Shown here: in pieces, positions 18,656 to 25,879 of the stretch | Layout: each line of letters starts with the position of its first letter | Position numbering within the stretch: position 1 is the first letter of the stretch | From: Lachnospiraceae bacterium | GTDB lineage: Bacteria; Bacillota; Clostridia; Lachnospirales; Lachnospiraceae | DNA: 64,000 nt | Assembly (NCBI GenBank): GCA_024696615.1 | Contig: JAILGS010000036.1 | Span: forward strand, 1-64,000 | Direction: 5' to 3' | Notes under the pieces: model-generated | The model's database searches: none | The model's input: the letters and a program-made list of their open reading frames with translations, nothing else | Told to the model about the DNA's origin: nothing | Translations under genes and position numbers: made by a program

Positions 18656-19059
18656 TGGAAGACTTGCGTGTGATTCAACTAGAAGATGGTTCTTTTCGTC
18701 CGGTGGTGGAGAAGGCTCTAAAGGCTTCTTTTACCTGGGAAGATATGAAATTAAATTCCGATGGTTTAGTTCCTGTCATTGTACAGGATGCCCAAAATAA
18801 TGATGTGTTAATGATGGCCTATATGAATGAAGAAGCATTCAATGCCACTTTAGATACGGGAGTAATGACTTATTATTCCAGATCCCGTAATGAATTGTGG
18901 ATTAAGGGCTTAACTTCCGGCCATTTTCAGTATGTACAAAGTATTGCTATTGATTGCGATAATGACACTTTGCTTGCCAAGGTGGATCAGGTGGGTGCAG
19001 CCTGCCATACAGGAAATCGTTCCTGTTTTTATCGTGATTTAGCAGTCTTAGAGGATTAG
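18655..19059 (+). CDS. hisI: Phosphoribosyl-AMP cyclohydrolase
   Basis: Opens the adenine ring of phosphoribosyl-AMP in histidine synthesis. Seen: [25 protein letters not shown], the active-site [13 protein letters not shown] (family motif SRSR-x-x-LW-x-KG), the Mg site IDCDNDTLL and the zinc ligands in CHTGNRSCF. It ends right after this domain, so the HisE pyrophosphohydrolase usually fused or adjacent is missing. The N-terminal 25 residues are longer than usual. hisA, hisC, hisE, hisF and hisH are not in this window. Confidence 0.95.
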   Translation: MEDLRVIQLEDGSFRPVVEKALKASFTWEDMKLNSDGLVPVIVQDAQNNDVLMMAYMNEEAFNATLDTGVMTYYSRSRNELWIKGLTSGHFQYVQSIAIDCDNDTLLAKVDQVGAACHTGNRSCFYRDLAVLED

Positions 19060-19066
19060 GAAGGTT

Positions 19067-20341
19067 ATGAATTCACTGATCATTACCCGTTATAAGAATC
19101 AAATAGTAACTGCGTTGTATGATTATTATACGATGTTGGAGGCCTCTTTGCATGAAGAAGAGGCTTCTTTCATGCTTGGAAATATCTATGTAGGGCGTGT
19201 GGAGAAGGTGGTAAAATCCATTCAGGCTGCCTTCGTAGAAGTGCTTCCAGGGCTCAAATGTTATTACTCCCTGCCAGATAATCCCAACAGCATATTCTGC
19301 CACAGGAAGAATACCTCCGCTGTATGTGAAGGAGACTTGCTCTTAGTACAGGTGGAGCGGGAAGCAGTTAAGACGAAAGCACCCATTGTTTCCAGTTATT
19401 TAAACTGTTCCGGAACCTATGTGGCAATCACCAGGGATCGAAAATTGCCGGGGTGTAATATTTCTGTGTCCAATAAGATTACTCCCAAGAAGCAGGAAAC
19501 AATCCTTCGTAATTTTTTAAAGCAGGCCGTGGAAGCGGAGCCTTTGATCGAAAAGATTCTTTCCCTGGACTCCTTAGGAGTGCAGGTGGTTGCAAGAACC
19601 AACTGCGAAGAACTTCTTACCAAGGGGGATTTAGCTCCTTTACAGGAAGAATTTACACTTCTGGTAAAACGGTATTATGAAATCTTACTCCATGCTCCAA
19701 CCAGAAAGGGCTGTACTTGCATGTACCAGATGGAGCCGGAATATGTGAAGGTGGTAAGGGATACCCGAATGGAGGAATTATCCGAAGTCGTTACGGATCT
19801 TAAAGAAGTATATGATCTGTTAAAAGAACTTCCCATTCCTTCCCTTAAGGAAAAACTTCGTCTCTACCAGGATGATTTACTTCCTTTAGACAAATGTTAT
19901 TCCTTAGCCCACCGTATGGAGGAAGCATTAAGAAAAAATGTATGGCTAAAATCCGGCGGATATTTAGTCATTGAACCGACGGAAGCTTTAACGGTAATCG
20001 ATGTAAATACAGGAAAATACATTGATCCTTCGGGAGTAAAAAAAGGATTAACGAAGGAAGCTCAGGAAGCGATTCGGGAAAAGGGATTTTTTAAGATTAA
20101 TTGCGAAGCGGCAGTGGAGATTGCTGCACAGTTACGACTTCGGAATTATTCCGGAATCATTCTTGTGGATTTTATCGATCTTTCTTCCAAGGAGCATGAA
20201 GAAGCTCTCTTAGAGCTTTTAGAACAGGAACTACAAAAGGATCGGGTAAAGACAAAGATCATTGATATTACCGGGCTTGGACTGGTGGAAATCACCAGAA
20301 AGAAAGTAAAAAAGCCATTACATGAGCAGTTAAAGAAATAG
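19067..20341 (+). CDS. rng: Ribonuclease E/G family protein
   Basis: Endoribonuclease of the RNase E/G family, acting in rRNA/mRNA processing. An S1-like segment (FMLGNIYVGRVEKVVKSIQAAFVEV, interrupted by a Cys-rich insert) precedes the DNase-I-like catalytic core with the Mg-binding aspartates in ALTVIDVNTGKYID and GIILVDFIDL. 424 residues, RNase G-like, without the long C-terminal scaffold of RNase E. The canonical CPxCxG zinc-link is not seen, though CTCM occurs. It starts 8 bases after hisI and lies before the L21 operon, a common clostridial arrangement. Confidence 0.9.
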   Translation: MNSLIITRYKNQIVTALYDYYTMLEASLHEEEASFMLGNIYVGRVEKVVKSIQAAFVEVLPGLKCYYSLPDNPNSIFCHRKNTSAVCEGDLLLVQVEREAVKTKAPIVSSYLNCSGTYVAITRDRKLPGCNISVSNKITPKKQETILRNFLKQAVEAEPLIEKILSLDSLGVQVVARTNCEELLTKGDLAPLQEEFTLLVKRYYEILLHAPTRKGCTCMYQMEPEYVKVVRDTRMEELSEVVTDLKEVYDLLKELPIPSLKEKLRLYQDDLLPLDKCYSLAHRMEEALRKNVWLKSGGYLVIEPTEALTVIDVNTGKYIDPSGVKKGLTKEAQEAIREKGFFKINCEAAVEIAAQLRLRNYSGIILVDFIDLSSKEHEEALLELLEQELQKDRVKTKIIDITGLGLVEITRKKVKKPLHEQLKK

Positions 20342-20385
20342 GAGAGAGAAAGAAAATCTTCTATGTATTGTATTTTATACATATT

Positions 20386-20413
20386 ATCCCAAGAAAATAT
20401 GGGATTTTTGTTT
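20386..20413 (+). terminator. Probable terminator after rng
   Basis: A short 6-bp stem (ATCCCA/TGGGAT) with an 8-base loop runs into TTTTTGTTT just before the L21 promoter. The stem is weak, so termination may be partial. Confidence 0.55.
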
Positions 20414-20440
20414 GACATTTGAAATAGTGAATGTTATTAT
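20412..20440 (+). promoter_or_regulatory. Strong promoter of the rplU operon
   Basis: A perfect -35 TTGACA (20412-20417) and -10 TATTAT (20435-20440) are separated by 17 bases, with an extended TG motif before the -10. This is the best promoter on the + strand of the window, as expected for ribosomal proteins. Confidence 0.85.
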
Positions 20441-20446
20441 CATTGA

Positions 20447-20520
20447 GTGTGCCGCACAGCGAGGTATAAGTATGTTTCACATCACCATAGCTGGCGAGTA
20501 AGTATTTAAGGAGGGTCCAT
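20447..20520 (+). ncRNA. Candidate L21 leader RNA (autoregulatory 5' UTR)
   Basis: The roughly 74-base leader between the promoter and rplU contains GCCGCACAGCGAGGT and a downstream GCTGGCGAG that can pair with CGCACAGC around a one-base bulge. Firmicutes rplU-prp-rpmA operons commonly carry such a leader (the Rfam L21 leader), thought to bind L21. The assignment rests on position and the resemblance of the core; it was not tested by a covariance model. Confidence 0.55.
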
Positions 20521-20829
20521 ATGTACGCAATTATTGCAACAGGTGGTAAGCAGTACACAGTTAAGGAAGGCGACGTGATCAGAGTTGAAAAGCTTGGCGT
20601 AGACGCTGGCGAGACTGTAACTTTTGACCAGGTTCTTTTCGTTAATAACGGCGAAGCTAAGGTTGGTAATCCAACAGTAGCTGGTGCTTCTGTTGTTGCT
20701 TCCGTAGTTAAGGAAGGCAAGGGCAAGAAGGTCGTTGTTTACAAGTACAAGAGAAAGATCGGCTACCATAAGAAGAACGGCCACAGACAGCTGTTCACAG
20801 AAGTTAAGATCGACAAGATCAACGCTTAA
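20521..20829 (+). CDS. rplU: 50S ribosomal protein L21
   Basis: Binds 23S rRNA in the large subunit. 102 residues with the typical [25 protein letters not shown] start, [21 protein letters not shown], and the C-terminal signature [28 protein letters not shown] lies 6 bases before the ATG. First gene of rplU-prp-rpmA. Codon use is visibly biased compared with neighbours (many aag, gtt, aac), as in highly expressed genes. Confidence 0.98.
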   Translation: MYAIIATGGKQYTVKEGDVIRVEKLGVDAGETVTFDQVLFVNNGEAKVGNPTVAGASVVASVVKEGKGKKVVVYKYKRKIGYHKKNGHRQLFTEVKIDKINA

Positions 20830-20843
20830 TCGGGTAACTGATT

Positions 20844-21173
20844 ATGATAACTGTCACACTTTTAAAAAAGGCTGACAAAATTGTAGGCTTTATCTCTGAA
20901 GGTCATGCGGCTTATGATGATTCCGGTAAGGATATTGTCTGTGCTGCGGTTTCGATTTTAGTGATTAATACCGTTAATTCCATTGAGCGTTTTACGCTGG
21001 ATGAGTTTGAAGCGGATCAGGATGCCGAAGATGCAACCATTACATTCTCACTAAAGAATCCGGACTTGGTCAGCGAGAAAGCAGAAGTCTTACTGAATGC
21101 ACTGGAACTTGGAATCAAGGGAATTAGTGCTGGTAATGACGAGTATTTACAAGTAATTTCCAAGGAGGTGTAA
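20844..21173 (+). CDS. prp: Ribosomal-processing cysteine protease Prp
   Basis: Cysteine protease that removes the N-terminal leader of L27, encoded between rplU and rpmA as here. The 109-residue protein has the catalytic His in SEGHAAY (His21) and the catalytic Cys in [13 protein letters not shown] (Cys33), matching the family's G-H and C-A-A-V-S motifs. It ends 5 bases before the rpmA start, and the rpmA ribosome binding site (AAGGAGG) is inside its last codons. Confidence 0.96.
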   Translation: MITVTLLKKADKIVGFISEGHAAYDDSGKDIVCAAVSILVINTVNSIERFTLDEFEADQDAEDATITFSLKNPDLVSEKAEVLLNALELGIKGISAGNDEYLQVISKEV

Positions 21174-21178
21174 TTCCT

Positions 21179-21463
21179 ATGTTATATCTTGATCTTCAAT
21201 TCTTCGCACATAAGAAGGGTGTAGGTTCTACTAAGAACGGTAGAGATTCTGAGTCTAAGAGACTTGGCGCTAAGAGAGCAGATGGCCAGTTCGTTTTAGC
21301 TGGTAACATCCTCTACAGACAGCGTGGTACTAAGATTCATCCAGGTACAAATGTTGGTCGTGGTAAGGACGATACATTATTTGCACTTGTTGATGGTGTT
21401 GTTCGTTTCGAAAGAATGGGCAGAGATAAGAAGCAGGTTTCTGTATATTCTACAGAAGCTTAA
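21179..21463 (+). CDS. rpmA: 50S ribosomal protein L27 with cleavable N-terminal leader
   Basis: Large-subunit protein whose N terminus reaches the peptidyl transferase centre. The chain begins [14 protein letters not shown]: the leader with LQFF directly before AHKKG is the Prp cleavage site known from Firmicutes and must be removed to give mature L27. The rest ([51 protein letters not shown]) is standard. 94 residues. Ends before a strong terminator. Confidence 0.98.
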   Translation: MLYLDLQFFAHKKGVGSTKNGRDSESKRLGAKRADGQFVLAGNILYRQRGTKIHPGTNVGRGKDDTLFALVDGVVRFERMGRDKKQVSVYSTEA

Positions 21464-21489
21464 TTCTTTGAATTAATGTACGAACTATG

Positions 21490-21524
21490 GAGCTCCAAAT
21501 CGTCTTGGTTTGGGGCTCTTTTTT
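21490..21524 (+). terminator. Rho-independent terminator of the rplU operon
   Basis: Stem GAGCTCCAAA / TTTGGGGCTC (10 bp with one T-G pair), 9-base loop, then TTTTTT. Confidence 0.92.
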
Positions 21525-21551
21525 CTAGAAATGAGTTTAGGGAGGTAGACC

Positions 21552-22844
21552 ATGTTTGCCGATAGTGCGAAAATATTTATTAAATCTGGTAAAGGCGGCG
21601 ATGGCCATGTGAGCTTCCGTCGTGAATTATATGTTCCGGACGGAGGTCCGGATGGCGGCGATGGCGGCCGTGGTGGAGATATTATCTTTGTCGTGGATAA
21701 GGGATTAAATACCTTAACAGATTTTCGTCATGTTCGTAAGTATGTTGCGGAAAGTGGCGAAGAAGGCGGCAAGAGACGTTGTCATGGAAAAGATGGTGCT
21801 GACCTCATTATTAAAGTGCCGGAAGGAACTGTGATTAAGGATGATGAATCCGATAAGGTGATTGCGGATATGTCCGGTGACAATGTGCGGGAAGTGATTT
21901 TAAAAGGTGGTCGTGGTGGAAAGGGCAATATGAATTTTGCTACCCCTACCATGCAGGCGCCAAAATACGCACAACCAGGACAGGAATCCAAGGAATTATG
22001 GGTTCGATTAGAGTTAAAGGTAATTGCGGATGTTGGTTTGGTAGGATTTCCAAATGTGGGTAAATCCACCCTTTTATCCCGTGTTACCAATGCCCGTCCA
22101 AAGATTGCCAATTACCATTTCACCACCATTTCGCCAAATCTTGGAGTGGTGGATCTGGAAGGAAATAAGGGCTTTGTTATGGCGGATATTCCAGGTCTGA
22201 TTGAAGGTGCCTCCGATGGCATCGGCCTTGGAATTCAGTTCTTAAAGCATATTGAGCGATGCAAAGTGTTAATTCATGTGGTGGATGCTGCCGGTGTGGA
22301 AGGCCGAGATCCGGTGGAAGATATTCGTCTCATTAATGCAGAACTTGTAAAATATAATCCAAAATTATTGGAGCGCCCTTGGGTGATCGCAGCCAACAAG
22401 ATGGATTCCTACTATGATGATGGAGAAACCAAGTCCCCTGTAGCACGGTTAGAAGAGGCTTTTGGAGGGGAGAATGTAAAGATTTTCCCAATCTCTGCAG
22501 TATCCGGTCAGGGTGTGAAGGAATTACTCTATCATGTATATGACTTATTACAGACCTGTGAAGAGGCTCCAGTGATCTTTGAACGTGAATTCTTCCCAGA
22601 AGAATTTCAGGATAATCCGGAAGATCCATTTACCATTGAAAAGGATGTGGATGGAGTTTATCTTGTATATGGTCCTCGTATTGATAAGATGCTTGGTTAT
22701 ACGAATTTGGACTCTGAGAAAGGATTTGCATTCTTCCAGAAGTTCTTATATGACGCAGGTGTTATTGATAAATTAAAAGAAGCTGGAATTCAGGAAGGCG
22801 ATACGGTTCGCATCGACTTTATTGATTTTGAATTCTATGAATAA
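21552..22844 (+). CDS. obgE: GTPase Obg
   Basis: Essential GTPase in late 50S assembly and stress signalling. Domain order: glycine-rich Obg domain (residues 1 to about 158, SGKGGDGHVSFRRE, GPDGGDGGRGGDI), GTPase domain with G1 GFPNVGKST, switch FTTISPNLG, G3 DIPGL, G4 NKMD, G5 SAVSGQG, and a C-terminal OCT domain (about residues 350-430, VYLVYGPRIDKML, GIQEGDTVRI). 430 residues. AGGGAGG precedes the ATG. Directly downstream of the L21/L27 operon, as in most bacteria. Confidence 0.98.
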   Translation: MFADSAKIFIKSGKGGDGHVSFRRELYVPDGGPDGGDGGRGGDIIFVVDKGLNTLTDFRHVRKYVAESGEEGGKRRCHGKDGADLIIKVPEGTVIKDDESDKVIADMSGDNVREVILKGGRGGKGNMNFATPTMQAPKYAQPGQESKELWVRLELKVIADVGLVGFPNVGKSTLLSRVTNARPKIANYHFTTISPNLGVVDLEGNKGFVMADIPGLIEGASDGIGLGIQFLKHIERCKVLIHVVDAAGVEGRDPVEDIRLINAELVKYNPKLLERPWVIAANKMDSYYDDGETKSPVARLEEAFGGENVKIFPISAVSGQGVKELLYHVYDLLQTCEEAPVIFEREFFPEEFQDNPEDPFTIEKDVDGVYLVYGPRIDKMLGYTNLDSEKGFAFFQKFLYDAGVIDKLKEAGIQEGDTVRIDFIDFEFYE

Positions 22845-22886
22845 GATTTTTTGATCAAATAAGAGTTTTGGATAACATGGAGGTCG

Positions 22887-23207
22887 ATGATGACTAGTAA
22901 GCAGCGTGCCTATTTAAAGGGGTTAGCAATGACGATTGATCCTATTTTCCAGATGGGAAAGGGAAGTGTAACTCCTGAAAATACCAAGGCGATCAGTGAA
23001 GCTTTGGAGAAGCGGGAATTAATTAAGATTACTGTATTAAAGAATTGTGATGATGATCCAAGAGCCATTGCAGAGGTTTTAGCAGAACGTACCAGATCCG
23101 AAGTGGTTCAGGTGATTGGTCGCAAGATTGTATTATATAAGCAGGCGAAGGAAGAAAAGAATCGTAAGATTGAGCTTCCTAAGACCAAGAAGAAGGACGA
23201 AGAATAA
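22887..23207 (+). CDS. yhbY: YhbY-type ribosome-assembly RNA-binding protein
   Basis: Small CRM-domain protein that binds pre-50S particles. 106 residues with SKQRAYLKGLAMTIDPIFQMGKG (including the family's G-K-G/G-x-G turn), SEALEKRELIKITVLKN and VQVIGRKIVLYK. The final 20 residues are a lysine/glutamate-rich tail. Two adjacent ATG codons (22887, 22890) follow GGAGG; the second has marginally better spacing. Sits between obgE and nadD, its usual place. Confidence 0.93.
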   Translation: MMTSKQRAYLKGLAMTIDPIFQMGKGSVTPENTKAISEALEKRELIKITVLKNCDDDPRAIAEVLAERTRSEVVQVIGRKIVLYKQAKEEKNRKIELPKTKKKDEE

Positions 23208-23245
23208 GTTTTGCTCTTAATCTGATCGAAAACGGGAGGCAGCGT

Positions 23246-23848
23246 ATGAAGATTGGAATTATGGGAGGAACCTTTAATCCCGTGCATTTAGGCCATATTG
23301 CCATGGCAAAATGTGCATTGGAACAATATCATTTGGACCGAATCATGTTTCTTCCAAGTGGGGATCCGCCTCATAAGAAGGGGGCTAAAATCCTTTCCGC
23401 CAAAGACCGGGTGGCCCTACTTGAAAAGGCCATTTTAGATTTTCCGCAAGGGTATATTGATACCATGGAGATTGAACGGGAGGGCTATAGCTATACCGTG
23501 GAAACCATGGAAGAACTCACTGCCCTTCATCCGGAGGTGGATTATTACTATATCATCGGCGGGGATTCTCTGGCTCAGTTTTCCACCTGGAGAAGGCCGG
23601 AGGATTTAGCAAAGCTTTGCACCTTCTTAGTGGCTCCCAGGGAGGGAATGGAAGAAGAGGAGTTTTATGCCACCTTGGAGTCCATGCGCCATCGTTATCA
23701 GGCTACCATGTATCCTTTAGCCATGGAATTAATTCCGGTTAGTTCCACCAAGATTCGGGAGCAAATTGCAGACCTTATGGAATATATGGATCCCAAGGTT
23801 CTTTCTTATATTGTGGAGCAAAAATTGTATCAATCGGAGGAAGAATAG
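23246..23848 (+). CDS. nadD: Nicotinate-nucleotide adenylyltransferase NadD
   Basis: Adenylates nicotinate mononucleotide in NAD synthesis. 200 residues with the nucleotidyltransferase signature GIMGGTFNPVHLGHIAMA, FLPSGDPPHK, YYIIGGDSLAQFSTWRRPEDL and the ISxTxIR-like motif IPVSSTKIREQI. GGGAGG precedes the ATG. Commonly followed by yqeK and rsfS, as here, though a separate promoter with operator-like sites lies between nadD and yqeK. Confidence 0.96.
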   Translation: MKIGIMGGTFNPVHLGHIAMAKCALEQYHLDRIMFLPSGDPPHKKGAKILSAKDRVALLEKAILDFPQGYIDTMEIEREGYSYTVETMEELTALHPEVDYYYIIGGDSLAQFSTWRRPEDLAKLCTFLVAPREGMEEEEFYATLESMRHRYQATMYPLAMELIPVSSTKIREQIADLMEYMDPKVLSYIVEQKLYQSEEE

Positions 23849-23858
23849 GGGATAGTCT

Positions 23859-23926
23859 ACATAAATTCTTTATGACAACTCATGTGAATTGCTGCTATAC
23901 GTTTGGTCTACATAAAATATTTATGT
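23859..23926 (+). promoter_or_regulatory. Two operator-like palindromes around a candidate yqeK promoter
   Basis: Two related sites lie 51 bp apart: ACATAAA-TTC-TTTATGA (23859-23875) and the perfect ACATAAA-ATA-TTTATGT (23910-23926), both preceded by GTCT. Between them is a candidate promoter, ATGACA (23872-23877) and TATACG (23896-23901) 18 bases apart. The first site overlaps the -35 and the second covers the expected transcript start, the layout of a repressor-controlled promoter. The regulator is unknown. Confidence 0.45.
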
Positions 23927-23944
23927 AAAATATGGAGGAGCATT

Positions 23945-24586
23945 ATGGCAAATGTATTACATGAATATAATGAATTTCGATATCATCTGATGGAAGAAGA
24001 GGACGAGAAGAAGCGTCTGAAGATGATTCGGAAAGAATTAAAAGAGGATTTGGATAAGGAGCGTTATGAACATACCATGGGTGTGGCTAATACCGCAGTA
24101 TCCTTAGCCATGAGTGTTTCCTACGATTATCATAAGGCATTCTTAGCAGGATTATTGCATGATTGTGCCAAATGTATCCCAAATCCGGAAAAAATTACAA
24201 TCTGTGAGAATAATGGGATTGAAATTACGGAGATTGAATATGAGAATCCATCCCTGTTACATTCGAAACTGGGGGCTTTATTAGCCAGAGAAAAGTATGG
24301 GGTTAGTGATGAGGAAATCCTTGGAAGCATCATTTATCATACCACGGGAAAACCGGATATGAATCTTCTTGAAAAGATTATTTTTGTTGCGGATTATATT
24401 GAGCCTGGCCGGGATAAACAGCCGAATTTAACGGAACTTCGTGCTTTGGCATTCCATGATTTAGATCAGGCAGTATATCGTATTAGTGGGGATACTTTGG
24501 AGTACCTAAAGAAGAAGGAACTTACACTAGATCCCATGACCCAGAAAACATATGAGTATTATCAAGAATGGATCAAGAAGCGTTAA
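23945..24586 (+). CDS. yqeK: HD-domain hydrolase YqeK (symmetrical Ap4A hydrolase type)
   Basis: HD-domain phosphohydrolase; YqeK proteins cleave diadenosine tetraphosphate to ADP. Seen: RYEHTMGVANTAVSLA with the first His, FLAGLLHDCAKC with the H-D pair, LLHSKLGALLARE, IIYHTTGKPDMNLLEKIIFVADYIEPGRD. Start taken at ATG 23945 after GGAGGAG; a frame from 23903 would begin inside the palindrome. About 213 residues; the first 30 are charged and longer than usual. rsfS follows almost immediately. Confidence 0.93.
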   Translation: MANVLHEYNEFRYHLMEEEDEKKRLKMIRKELKEDLDKERYEHTMGVANTAVSLAMSVSYDYHKAFLAGLLHDCAKCIPNPEKITICENNGIEITEIEYENPSLLHSKLGALLAREKYGVSDEEILGSIIYHTTGKPDMNLLEKIIFVADYIEPGRDKQPNLTELRALAFHDLDQAVYRISGDTLEYLKKKELTLDPMTQKTYEYYQEWIKKR

Positions 24587-24646
24587 TATATGGGAATCGA
24601 AGATCCATTCCAAGAATCCATACATTTGGATAGAAAGGCAGGAATT

Positions 24647-25000
24647 ATGACCTCGAAAGAAATGGCAAAAATTGCAGCAAGTGCATTGGATGAAAAGAAA
24701 GGTGTGGATCTTCGAATTATCGATATTTCGGAAGTATCCATTATGACGGACTATTTTATTGTGGTATCCGGTAATTCGGATCGCCAGGTACAGGCTTTAG
24801 CGGACTCCGTACAGGAGGAACTTGGAAAAGTAGATGTTTTTCCTCGAAACGTGGAAGGATATCATGGTGCGAATTGGATTTTATTGGACTTTAACGATGT
24901 GGTTGTGCATATCTTTGATCAGGAAAACCGGGCATTTTATGATATTGAACGTATTTGGAGGGATGGAACCTGGATTTCTGCCAATGAATTTTTACCATAA
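24647..25000 (+). CDS. rsfS: Ribosome silencing factor RsfS
   Basis: Binds L14 and blocks subunit joining in stationary phase or starvation. Seen: MAKIAASALDEKKGVDLRIIDISEVS, MTDYFIVVSGNSDRQVQALADSV, and YHGANWILLDFNDVVVHIFDQENRAFYDIERIW, all characteristic. From ATG 24647 the length is 117 residues, the family norm; an in-frame ATG at 24590, 3 bases after yqeK, would add 19 residues with no better ribosome binding site. Confidence 0.95.
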   Translation: MTSKEMAKIAASALDEKKGVDLRIIDISEVSIMTDYFIVVSGNSDRQVQALADSVQEELGKVDVFPRNVEGYHGANWILLDFNDVVVHIFDQENRAFYDIERIWRDGTWISANEFLP

Positions 25001-25026
25001 ATCCCTTTCTGGCATCGGGTTTCTTC

Positions 25027-25056
25027 TTGCAACCCATAGTACAAATAGGATATAAT
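25027..25056 (+). promoter_or_regulatory. Promoter of thrH
   Basis: TTGCAA (25027-25032) and a consensus TATAAT (25051-25056) with an 18-base spacer, about 50 bases before the thrH start. Confidence 0.6.
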
Positions 25057-25107
25057 TGGAACGCAGTGTTTTAACTGGAATCATATGAAATAAAGGTGGA
25101 TAAAAAA

Positions 25108-25716
25108 ATGAGTGACATGAATATTGTATGTTTGGATCTTGAAGGTGTTTTAGTTCCTGAAATCTGGATTGCCTTTGCAGAAGCTTCCGGTATTCCAGAG
25201 CTAAAGAGAACCACTCGTGACGAACCAGATTACGATAAGTTAATGAAGTGGAGAATTGGAATTTTAAAGGAGCATGGACTTGGATTAAAGGAAATCCAGG
25301 AGACCATCGCAAAGATCGATCCCCTTCCAGGTGCGAAGGAATTCTTAGATGAGCTTCGTTCCATCACTCAGGTGATTATTATTAGTGATACATTTACTCA
25401 GTTCGCAACCCCATTAATGAAGAAGCTTGGTTGGCCAACCATTATGTGCAATACTTTGGAAGTTGCCGAGAATGGGGAAATTACCGGTTTTAAGATGCGT
25501 TGTGAGAAGTCCAAGTTAACCACAGTGAAGGCTTTACAGTCCATCGGATTTGAGACCATTGCCAGTGGTGATAGCCATAATGACCTTGGAATGATCGAGG
25601 CTAGTAAGGCAGGATTCCTCTTTAAGAGTACGGATGCTATTAAGGCACAGTACCCACAGTATCCAGCATTCGAAGAATATGATGAATTACTGGATGCAAT
25701 TAAGAAGGCATTATAA
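25108..25716 (+). CDS. thrH: ThrH-type phosphoserine phosphatase / homoserine phosphotransferase
   Basis: HAD-superfamily enzyme related to SerB; ThrH dephosphorylates phosphoserine and can transfer the phosphate to homoserine. Seen: motif I CLDLEGVLVPEIW (D-x-E instead of D-x-D, a ThrH trait), IIISDTFTQFA motif II, and GDSHNDLGMIEASKAGFLFKS motif IV. 202 residues from ATG 25108 (AAAGGTGG upstream); a GTG at 25096 is inside the ribosome binding site. It has its own promoter and ends at the shared convergent terminator. Last + strand gene before the direction switch. Confidence 0.92.
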   Translation: MSDMNIVCLDLEGVLVPEIWIAFAEASGIPELKRTTRDEPDYDKLMKWRIGILKEHGLGLKEIQETIAKIDPLPGAKEFLDELRSITQVIIISDTFTQFATPLMKKLGWPTIMCNTLEVAENGEITGFKMRCEKSKLTTVKALQSIGFETIASGDSHNDLGMIEASKAGFLFKSTDAIKAQYPQYPAFEEYDELLDAIKKAL

Positions 25717-25733
25717 GAAAAATAAGAATTTGG

Positions 25734-25788
25734 AATAAAAAAGCACAAGGTATACATAAAGTATTTATGTATACCTTGTGCTTTTTCA
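25734..25788. terminator. Bidirectional terminator between thrH and the Xer recombinase
   Basis: A perfect 20-bp stem (25741-25760 with 25764-25783) and a 3-base loop, flanked by an A-run on the left and T-run on the right, so it can end transcription in both directions. Its apex contains ACATAAA-GTA-TTTATGT, nearly identical to the operator-like site at 23910-23926. Confidence 0.92.
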
Positions 25789-25791
25789 CAT

Positions 25792-25879
25792 TTATTTCGT
25801 ATTATTCATCGTATTACTCATTCGGATTATTTTATATTATTTTATAATATTTCGGATCCTTACTTATTTCGTATTATTC
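25792..25879. repeat. 16-bp direct repeat in AT-rich convergent spacer
   Basis: TTATTTCGTATTATTC occurs at 25792-25807 and again at 25864-25879; the second copy includes the recombinase stop codon. Between them are degenerate relatives (CGTATTACTC, two TTCGGAT) and an AT palindrome (ATATTA/TAATAT). The spacer therefore looks like decayed tandem copies of a short element. Confidence 0.6.
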
